From positions 1 to 22,682 of the forward strand of contig CAYVZF010000014.1 in NCBI GenBank assembly GCA_964456095.1: 22,682 nucleotides of DNA. Reading direction: 5' to 3'. The notes beneath the pieces are model-generated. The model ran no database searches. It was not told where the DNA came from and saw only the letters and a list, made by a program, of their open reading frames with translations. Positions 8,103 through 13,712 of this stretch are shown piece after piece. This DNA comes from CANRPC01 sp964456095 (GTDB taxonomy: Bacteria; Bacillota_I; Bacilli_A; RFN20; CAG-449). Every line of letters starts with the position of its first letter. Position 1 is the stretch's first letter. Made by a program: the position numbers and the translations under genes.

Positions 8103-9013
8103 AAAAAACATTAGATGAACTTTATAAAATAGAAATGCTTTCTATTATTAGAAAGTCAAATAATGTTTATCAAATAAATACTAAAAATGGAAAATATATT
8201 TTAAAATATGTTTCTCAAACACTAGAAAATATATATCATAGATTATCATTATGCAATGATAGTTATTTTAATATTCCTATACTATCAAAAAATAATAAAT
8301 ATGTAGAGTTTTTTAATAATAAATATTTTACAATATCTCATTATTATGAAGATGAGTTTATATTAACAAAAGATGTTCGTTTATCTTTTTTTATGAAAGC
8401 AATTGCTGATTTACATATTAAAAGTAAATATCCAATTAAATTACAAGATGGATATTTTAATGAATCACTTACATATTTGCAAGATCAAATTGATAAAATA
8501 GAGCATGAAATAATAACTAGAATATCTAGAATAGAAAAAGAAACATATCATTCTCCTGCTGATTGGTATTTTTTATTAAACTATCCGCATTTTATATCAT
8601 CTATAAAAGAAGCAAGTATTCATCTTGATAGATTTGAAGAAGAATATAAAAAAGAAAAAGATTTAAATTTATGTTTAACATATCAAAACTTTGATTTTTC
8701 ACATATATTAATAAAAAGTTCTAAAATAATATCACTTGAAAAAATGATACTTGCTCCATCTATATTTGATTTATATAATGTTATAATTAATTTAAGGAGT
8801 GATACATTATCACTTATTCCTTATATAAAAGAGTATTTAGAAATTAATAAGTTAAAACAATTTGAGTTTGAATGGCTTTTTACTTTACTTTTTATACCAT
8901 CATTTGAAAGAAAAAATAATGAAATAGATGAGATTGAATCATTAATGGATACATTAAAGTATATTAAAATAAGTGAAGAATTAGCTTCAACTTTTTATAC
9001 AAATGAACAATAA
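8099..9013 (+). CDS. ysxE: YsxE/CotS-like protein with aminoglycoside-phosphotransferase fold, probably a pseudokinase
   Basis: The 304-residue protein has the layout of the CotS/YsxE spore-coat family. A small N-lobe carries an ATP-site Lys-like segment (GKYILKYVS), and a helical C-lobe follows. It overlaps spoVID by four bases (ATGA), as expected for a coupled pair, and ysxE lies next to spoVID in Bacillus. The usual catalytic loop HGDxHxxN reads YQNFDFSHIL, and the metal-binding DFD-like position reads SLE, so the key His, Asp and Asn are replaced. I infer it cannot transfer phosphate and acts structurally or as a binding partner. The stop is only 15 bases from the convergent ATPase gene. 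Confidence 0.72.
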   Translation: MKKTLDELYKIEMLSIIRKSNNVYQINTKNGKYILKYVSQTLENIYHRLSLCNDSYFNIPILSKNNKYVEFFNNKYFTISHYYEDEFILTKDVRLSFFMKAIADLHIKSKYPIKLQDGYFNESLTYLQDQIDKIEHEIITRISRIEKETYHSPADWYFLLNYPHFISSIKEASIHLDRFEEEYKKEKDLNLCLTYQNFDFSHILIKSSKIISLEKMILAPSIFDLYNVIINLRSDTLSLIPYIKEYLEINKLKQFEFEWLFTLLFIPSFERKNNEIDEIESLMDTLKYIKISEELASTFYTNEQ

Positions 9014-9028
9014 ATAGTAAAATAAATT

Positions 9029-10948
9029 TTATTCGTCACATTTTATACTTTCATCAGTTACTTTCTTTTTCGATGTTTTTTGCCTAATAATCCCAGTCGT
9101 TGCAGTTTCAGGAAGTCCTTTGAGATATTCCGACACATTTCTGTAGATAATACCCATTTGTTCATTATTTTTTGTTTCACCACGATAGAGAATGTATCTT
9201 CCTTTAATCTTGCCAAACCTTTTTTCTGTCAAGGTCTTTTTTTCTTCATCCATCAAATGCTTTGCTTGGTCATATACCATTTTATCGCTATGTTTGATCT
9301 CATAAATATCACAGCAATGATTTTGTTTATCATATACAACCATATCGTATTCGCCTCTATCAAATTGCAGTTTAAATACTTTATATTTAGACGGTTTTAA
9401 AGCTTTTGCAGTTTCAATTAAGACGATATCTTCCAGCATTCTGCCACGTACCTCTTCTAAAATACGCTCTTGGATATATGATTTTTCTCTTTCATCTAAT
9501 TGCATAAAATATTTGTCTTTAAAAAGTACGTGAACGAGTGCTTGGGCTTGACAATATCTCATACCGGGTTGTAAAAAAAGTATATGTTCAGTTGAGGGAA
9601 TACCTGCCTGCGCATTTTCGATTGGACAATCCATTATTAGTTCAAGAGCTTTCAGATAGCTTTTTATAAGCTCAATATCCGATTCCTTGATTTCAATTCT
9701 TCGATCCTGCTTGTTTTTTATTTCTAAGATTTCCATCAGTTTTTTAGTTATCGTATCTTTATCGACTTTATCCAACGTATCGGTTCTCTTATTTTTGTCT
9801 TTTTCTTTACGTAAATTTTTTTTAGATATGCCCAAATCGTGAGATTCAAAATCATCCGTTAGCACTTTCAAAATAAATCTATGATTAACGTCTTCTATGA
9901 CTCGGTTAATTGCACCGGTAAGTTCATTTGCCTCATATAAGTTTCTTACTAAATCTAGTCGACTGCCGTTATCGTAGCATTTTAAGCTATGTTGAATATT
10001 TTTGCAAATTGCAGTGTCAATATATCTTCGCGTGGATTCATCATCACGGAATGATGCATCCTCAGCGTTTACATCTTCATCATCAAAGGCAAATTCACCA
10101 ATTCTTAGTGTTCCACCATAATGGATATATTTGTCTATATCATCTATGCCGAGTAGTCTGCTAAACTCTCTGAAAGAAATATAAGTAGTATGAATGCTAG
10201 GCTTAATTCTATCGTATAGTTCTTCGCTTTCCGCAAACCAAAATCCAAGTGAATCTGTTCCTGAAAGAATAATTTTTATTCCCATCGTTGCATATATATC
10301 TGAGAATATAGAGGATGTGTCTATAAAATCCTCAGCAAGCGTAACTTCGTCTATAAAGATATACTTGTATCCGAGATCTGAAAGCTTCTTCATATCTCGG
10401 TCAACTTTTGCTATCGTATCCGAACATTGTAATTTGATATAAGCTGTTTTTGCTTTATCACCCACGTTCATATCCGCAATAGCTTGACGAATCATTGTGG
10501 ATTTGCCTGTTCGTCTTAAACCGAAAATTACACAGACTCTGTCATTGCTTTTGCTGTATAAATAATTTTGCAGTTTTTCATAGTCATCTCTGCGTTCCCA
10601 TTTTTCAACTCGTTGCGTCATTTGAAATAATTTTTCGCCTATCGTTACTTGACATTCAAAAGTTGGCGTAGGTTCTGTTTTTTTTGTTTTTTGTTTACTT
10701 GCTTTAGGAAGCAATCGTTTTAATTCTTTAAGCTTTTGCTTTAATTGATTATATCTTTCGATTTTTCTTTTCAATGGTTCAGCTTCTTCTGCGGAGATAA
10801 TTTTGTCTTTTCTTTTTTTTTCCACATAATATTGATGATAATATCTTTCTTTGCCGCCAATGGTTTTACAAGTAACGCATCCTGATGGCAATGTTGCCAT
10901 TTCATCTTCGATTTCTTGTAGCATTGCACATATTTCTTGTTCAGTCAT
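9029..10948 (-). CDS. AAA ATPase with N-terminal coiled-coil module and C-terminal PD-(D/E)XK-like motif (DUF4143-type)
   Basis: This is a large ATPase, probably soluble, of about 639 residues. The second ATG (10948) is preferred because AGGAGGT (10961-10955) lies six bases upstream of it; the first ATG (10954) abuts that site with no spacing. An N-terminal module (LPSG, then KTIGGKERYYHQYY) leads into a charged helix (about 45-90). The ATPase core has Walker A GLRRTGKST (about 143-151) and Walker B IFIDEV (about 198). The C-terminus has GEYDMVVYD followed by DIYEIKHS, a PD-(D/E)XK-like pattern seen in DUF4143 ATPases. Codon use is visibly more GC-rich than in the neighbours, and it interrupts the conserved ysxE-valS order, so I infer horizontal acquisition. 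Biological role unknown; defence or plasmid/phage-type functions are possible. Confidence 0.85.
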   Translation of the reverse strand: MTEQEICAMLQEIEDEMATLPSGCVTCKTIGGKERYYHQYYVEKKRKDKIISAEEAEPLKRKIERYNQLKQKLKELKRLLPKASKQKTKKTEPTPTFECQVTIGEKLFQMTQRVEKWERRDDYEKLQNYLYSKSNDRVCVIFGLRRTGKSTMIRQAIADMNVGDKAKTAYIKLQCSDTIAKVDRDMKKLSDLGYKYIFIDEVTLAEDFIDTSSIFSDIYATMGIKIILSGTDSLGFWFAESEELYDRIKPSIHTTYISFREFSRLLGIDDIDKYIHYGGTLRIGEFAFDDEDVNAEDASFRDDESTRRYIDTAICKNIQHSLKCYDNGSRLDLVRNLYEANELTGAINRVIEDVNHRFILKVLTDDFESHDLGISKKNLRKEKDKNKRTDTLDKVDKDTITKKLMEILEIKNKQDRRIEIKESDIELIKSYLKALELIMDCPIENAQAGIPSTEHILFLQPGMRYCQAQALVHVLFKDKYFMQLDEREKSYIQERILEEVRGRMLEDIVLIETAKALKPSKYKVFKLQFDRGEYDMVVYDKQNHCCDIYEIKHSDKMVYDQAKHLMDEEKKTLTEKRFGKIKGRYILYRGETKNNEQMGIIYRNVSEYLKGLPETATTGIIRQKTSKKKVTDESIKCDE

Positions 10949-10974
10949 AAGCATACCTCCTAGTATTTTACCTT

Positions 10975-11003
10975 ATTATACCAATTTTAACCCTATTTGT
11001 CGA
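10975..11003 (-). promoter_or_regulatory. Promoter of the AAA/DUF4143-type ATPase gene
   Basis: Read on the minus strand, TCGACA (11003-10998) is followed after exactly 17 bases by a perfect TATAAT (10980-10975). AGGAGGT and the preferred ATG at 10948 come next. The spacer contains TAGGGTTAA, one of three copies of a GGGTTAA motif in this region, which suggests regulation at this promoter. Confidence 0.7.
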
Positions 11004-11034
11004 GTGGGGTTAATAATATTTTAGGGTTAATAAT
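10987..11034. repeat. GGGTTAA motif in three copies (two direct, one inverted) at the ATPase promoter
   Basis: On the plus strand GGGTTAATAAT occurs at 11007-11017 and again at 11024-11034, 17 bases apart start to start. TTAACCC, its inverse, lies at 10987-10993 inside the promoter spacer. The inverted pair flanks the -35 hexamer. This arrangement resembles an operator, possibly for autoregulation, but no regulator is identified. Confidence 0.45.
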
Positions 11035-11181
11035 TATTTTTTATACAAATGAGAATAATAAGTGATTTTTTAATACTTTGTAATGATATTATTCATATAA
11101 TAATAGTATGAAATAAGTGTAAATAAATTTTTATGCATATTATTAATATAAATATTTAAATAGATAAAAATGTAAAAATAG

Positions 11182-11210
11182 TTTACAAAATTTTAAAAAA
11201 CACATATAAT
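11182..11210 (+). promoter_or_regulatory. Promoter of rloA-rloB
   Basis: TTTACA (11182-11187) and a perfect TATAAT (11205-11210) are 17 bases apart. The predicted transcript begins at about 11217, inside a small perfect inverted repeat (TGAGA, five A, TCTCA; 11216-11230) directly upstream of the GAGGTG ribosome-binding site. The rest of the 295-base divergent spacer (10949-11243) is AT-rich and otherwise holds only the opposing promoter and GGGTTAA motifs. Confidence 0.7.
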
Positions 11211-11215
11211 AATTA

Positions 11216-11230
11216 TGAGAAAAAATCTCA
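11216..11230 (+). other. Five-base inverted repeat at the rloA transcript start
   Basis: TGAGA at 11216-11220 and TCTCA at 11226-11230 enclose five A. It falls at the predicted +1 and ends two bases before the ribosome-binding site. It could be an RNA 5'-end hairpin or a small operator. Chance is possible at this size. Confidence 0.35.
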
Positions 11231-11243
11231 CGAGGTGAAATGT

Positions 11244-12515
11244 ATGTTAAAGGAAATAAGTATATCAAATTTTAAATCAATAAATTCAGAAATATTTTTT
11301 AGCATGGAAGCTGATATTGAAAGAGTCAGTGAACATCCAAAGCATATACTTGATATTGAAGGGAACAAACTTTTAAAAATCACATCAATGTATGGTCCGA
11401 ATGGTGGTGGAAAAACTAATATTTTATCTGCTTTAGCAGTTGTTAAAAATTTATTTTTAAACAATGAAAATAGAAATATTATGCCTCAGCAAATTAATTG
11501 TGTTTTTAATGATAGTAATATTGTTGAAGAAACTATATTTTTTATTAATAGAGATTATGAAATTGGATATCAATTTAAAGTTATTCCAATTTTAAATGAA
11601 ACAAATAAATTAAATCATTTTAATGAATTAACTCAAAAAGGATTTTTTATTAAATATGAAATAATAGAAGAAAGTGTTGTATATAGAAAAATTAAAGATG
11701 ACAATTTTAAATTGTTGTTTGAAAGAAATGAATTTGGAGAAGTTAATAGTGAACAATTCTCTAAAATAGGTGTTTTAGAAAACTTAAAGTTATCAAAAAA
11801 TAAAACTGTTATTAATTATATTTTTGATACATTTGCTAATGTTGATTCTAAATTGCAAGAATGCTTAGATGTTATTAGAGTTTTATCATTAGAAATATTA
11901 AGTATTAATGATTTAACTTATAATGATATTCATATTGATGATAAAATATTAAAAATAATATCTCTTAATAAAGATAAAATAGTATCTCTTTTATCTGATA
12001 TTGATATAAACATTAAAGATATAAAAATATATGACAAAGATAATTATTATCCAATTTTTTTTGTTAGAGAAAGTAAGCATAATGGTATAATAATTGAAAA
12101 AGAAATTAGTTTATCTCAAGAATCTGCAGGAACTCAAAAAGTGTTTTGGATAATAGTTAATATTTTTAAATCAATTAAATATAATAACATCTTTATTTGT
12201 GATGATATGAATGCGTTATTACATCCAAAATTATTTAAAGCAATAATTGAATTGTTTGCTTCTGAAGATAATACTACATCACAATTAATATTTAATTCTC
12301 ATGATATATTAAACATGGATAGTGATATTTTTAGACGTGATGAAATATGGTTTATTTATCGTGATGAAAATTTTTCAACAAAAGCTGTTCCTTTATCTAA
12401 TATTGTTAATTATAAAGGTGAACAAATTAGAAAAGATGCAAAATATAGTAAACAATATTTAGAGGGAAAATATGGTGCAGATCCATTTATTAAGAAAGGA
12501 TTAAGTTGGAAATGA
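11244..12515 (+). CDS. rloA: RloA/AbiL-type AAA ATPase of an anti-phage pair
   Basis: This is an ABC/SMC-like ATPase of the AAA_15/AAA_21 group that usually accompanies RloB. The start at ATG 11244 is chosen because GAGGTG lies six bases upstream; an in-frame GTG at 11235 overlaps that site. The 423-residue protein has an N-terminal FKS-type strand (ISNFKSIN), Walker A GPNGGGKTN (51-59), a signature-like LSQESAGTQK, Walker B FICDDMNALLHP and the switch His in FNSHD. The usual Walker B Glu is Asp here. The stop overlaps the rloB start (ATGA), so the two are coupled. In characterised AbiL/RloAB loci the ATPase and RloB act together in abortive phage defence; the mechanism here is inferred. Confidence 0.82.
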   Translation: MLKEISISNFKSINSEIFFSMEADIERVSEHPKHILDIEGNKLLKITSMYGPNGGGKTNILSALAVVKNLFLNNENRNIMPQQINCVFNDSNIVEETIFFINRDYEIGYQFKVIPILNETNKLNHFNELTQKGFFIKYEIIEESVVYRKIKDDNFKLLFERNEFGEVNSEQFSKIGVLENLKLSKNKTVINYIFDTFANVDSKLQECLDVIRVLSLEILSINDLTYNDIHIDDKILKIISLNKDKIVSLLSDIDINIKDIKIYDKDNYYPIFFVRESKHNGIIIEKEISLSQESAGTQKVFWIIVNIFKSIKYNNIFICDDMNALLHPKLFKAIIELFASEDNTTSQLIFNSHDILNMDSDIFRRDEIWFIYRDENFSTKAVPLSNIVNYKGEQIRKDAKYSKQYLEGKYGADPFIKKGLSWK

Positions 12516-13213
12516 AAAAAGTACTAAAACCAAAAGGAAGAAGTAGTTTACCTAAAGAATTGTTACAGTTTGGAAGACACTTAGTATATGCAGAAGGTAC
12601 AAGAACAGAGCCATATTATATTGAAAGTTAAAAAAAAGATATTGCAGAAAAATATAATTGTAATCAAAATCAAATTAAAATTATTGTCGCTGGTGAAGGA
12701 AGATCATATAATACGGTAAGTCTTGTGAAATTTGCTAAAAAAGATATTAGAATAAGATTAAAAAATGGTGAAGAAATTAACCATGTTTGGAGATTTTTTG
12801 ATAAAGATGATTTTCCAAAAAAAAATTTTATACAAGCACATACATTAATAATTGATATGAATGATTCAAAAGATGTTAATGCAGATGGATTCAAATATAA
12901 TTTAGAAACAGAAATTTCGTGGCATTCTTGTTATTCAAATGAATCATTTGAACTTTGGTATTGCTTATACTTTAATTTCATTACTAGTGCACATACAAGA
13001 AAAGATTATAAAGAATTTTTGGATAAAAAATTAAAAAAAGATGGCCCTTATTCAAAAACTAAAGTTGATATGCATCAACATTTGACAAATAATGGTGGTA
13101 ATATCAAAGATGCGATAAAAAATGCAAAAAAATTATTTAGATTAAATGATTTATCAAATCCATCTACAGGTGTATATCAATTTGCAGAGTATTTTATACC
13201 ATATATGAAATAA
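12512..13213 (+). pseudogene. rloB: RloB-family protein (TOPRIM-like) interrupted by an in-frame TAA
   Basis: Reading one frame from ATG 12512 (ATGA overlap with rloA) gives a 233-codon RloB-like protein, apart from a TAA at 12629-12631 after residue 39. The first part carries YAEGTRTEPYY, matching the EGxxTEpxY motif of RloB. The second part, in the same frame, carries FFDKDDFP (the DxD-type acidic motif) and SNESFELWY. All family motifs are therefore present but split by one nonsense codon. Since both sides share a frame, a single substitution explains it and a poly-A indel would not. Reinitiation at GTG 12725 would yield 162 residues without the first motif. I infer loss of function unless the stop is an assembly error or is read through. 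Confidence 0.8.
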
Positions 13214-13220
13214 AACAAAA

Positions 13221-13406
13221 TCAATAAGAAGTATTATTTAAAACTAATAAAATAAAAATAATTCCTAGAAATATTCCCATCACCTTATTAGGGGACAATA
13301 TAAATAAAAGCAATTGATATACAAATAATAAATCGATTACATCCATCATTCTTGAATAATAAATAGGAACTTTATCTTTAATAAAATAAATAAATTGTTT
13401 TTTCAT
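13221..13406 (-). CDS. Doubtful small hydrophobic ORF (61 residues)
   Basis: This minus-strand frame begins MKKQFIYFIKDKVP and contains two hydrophobic stretches (about 25-41 and 44-57) that could span the membrane, ending LNNTSY. Codon structure looks protein-like, but no Shine-Dalgarno precedes the ATG. An upstream TTG at 13424 is the only alternative start. It lies convergent to rloB and divergent from the valS leader. It could be a small membrane protein, the remnant of a larger gene, or a chance frame. Confidence 0.3.
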   Translation of the reverse strand: MKKQFIYFIKDKVPIYYSRMMDVIDLLFVYQLLLFILSPNKVMGIFLGIIFILLVLNNTSY

Positions 13407-13447
13407 AATGTAATATATGTTCAAATTTTGTTTTTGTTATTTTAATC

Positions 13448-13476
13448 TTGAAAGATTGTATCTTTATTTGTAAAAT
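13448..13476 (+). promoter_or_regulatory. Promoter of the valS leader
   Basis: TTGAAA (13448-13453) and TAAAAT (13471-13476) are 17 bases apart. The predicted start, about 13482, falls on the first bases of the T-box Stem I (CTAGC at 13481-13485), which supports both calls. Confidence 0.7.
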
Positions 13477-13480
13477 AATT

Positions 13481-13691
13481 CTAGCAAAGAAGAAAAGGGA
13501 TGTTCATCACTTATTTATAGAGACTTCTTGTTTGGTGAAAAAGAAGATTAATATGAACTGAGTCGTTTCAGAGCTAGTAAAGAAATTTACCGTTTATCGC
13601 GTTAAGATTATAATTAAGTGTCTTTATAGACTAAATTAAGGTGGTACCGCGTTTCTCTTGACGTCCTTATATTAAGAGAGCGCGTTTTTTT
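13481..13691 (+). promoter_or_regulatory. Valine T-box riboswitch with terminator/antiterminator
   Basis: The leader contains the conserved T-box sequence AAGGTGGTACCGCG (13638-13651), which pairs with the free end of uncharged tRNA. Stem I is closed by CTAGC (13481-13485) with GCTAG (13573-13577). Inside it GTTCAT (13502-13507) pairs with ATGAAC (13553-13558), and a distal CTTCTT/AAGAAG helix follows. The specifier position holds GTC (13562-13564), a valine codon followed by a purine and then TTTC that can pair with GAAA on the 5' side. The terminator pairs CGCG and CTCTT with AAGAG and CGCG up to 13684, then T-run 13685-13691. Uncharged tRNA-Val would favour the antiterminator and switch valS on. 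Confidence 0.92.
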
Positions 13692-13712
13692 ATTTGAAAG
13701 GAGCTTTATAAA

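Noticed and set aside
12725..13213. An independent 162-residue gene starting at GTG 12725
   Set aside because: It has no ribosome-binding site, and the same frame upstream continues the RloB family motifs, so it is better read as the 3' part of a broken rloB.
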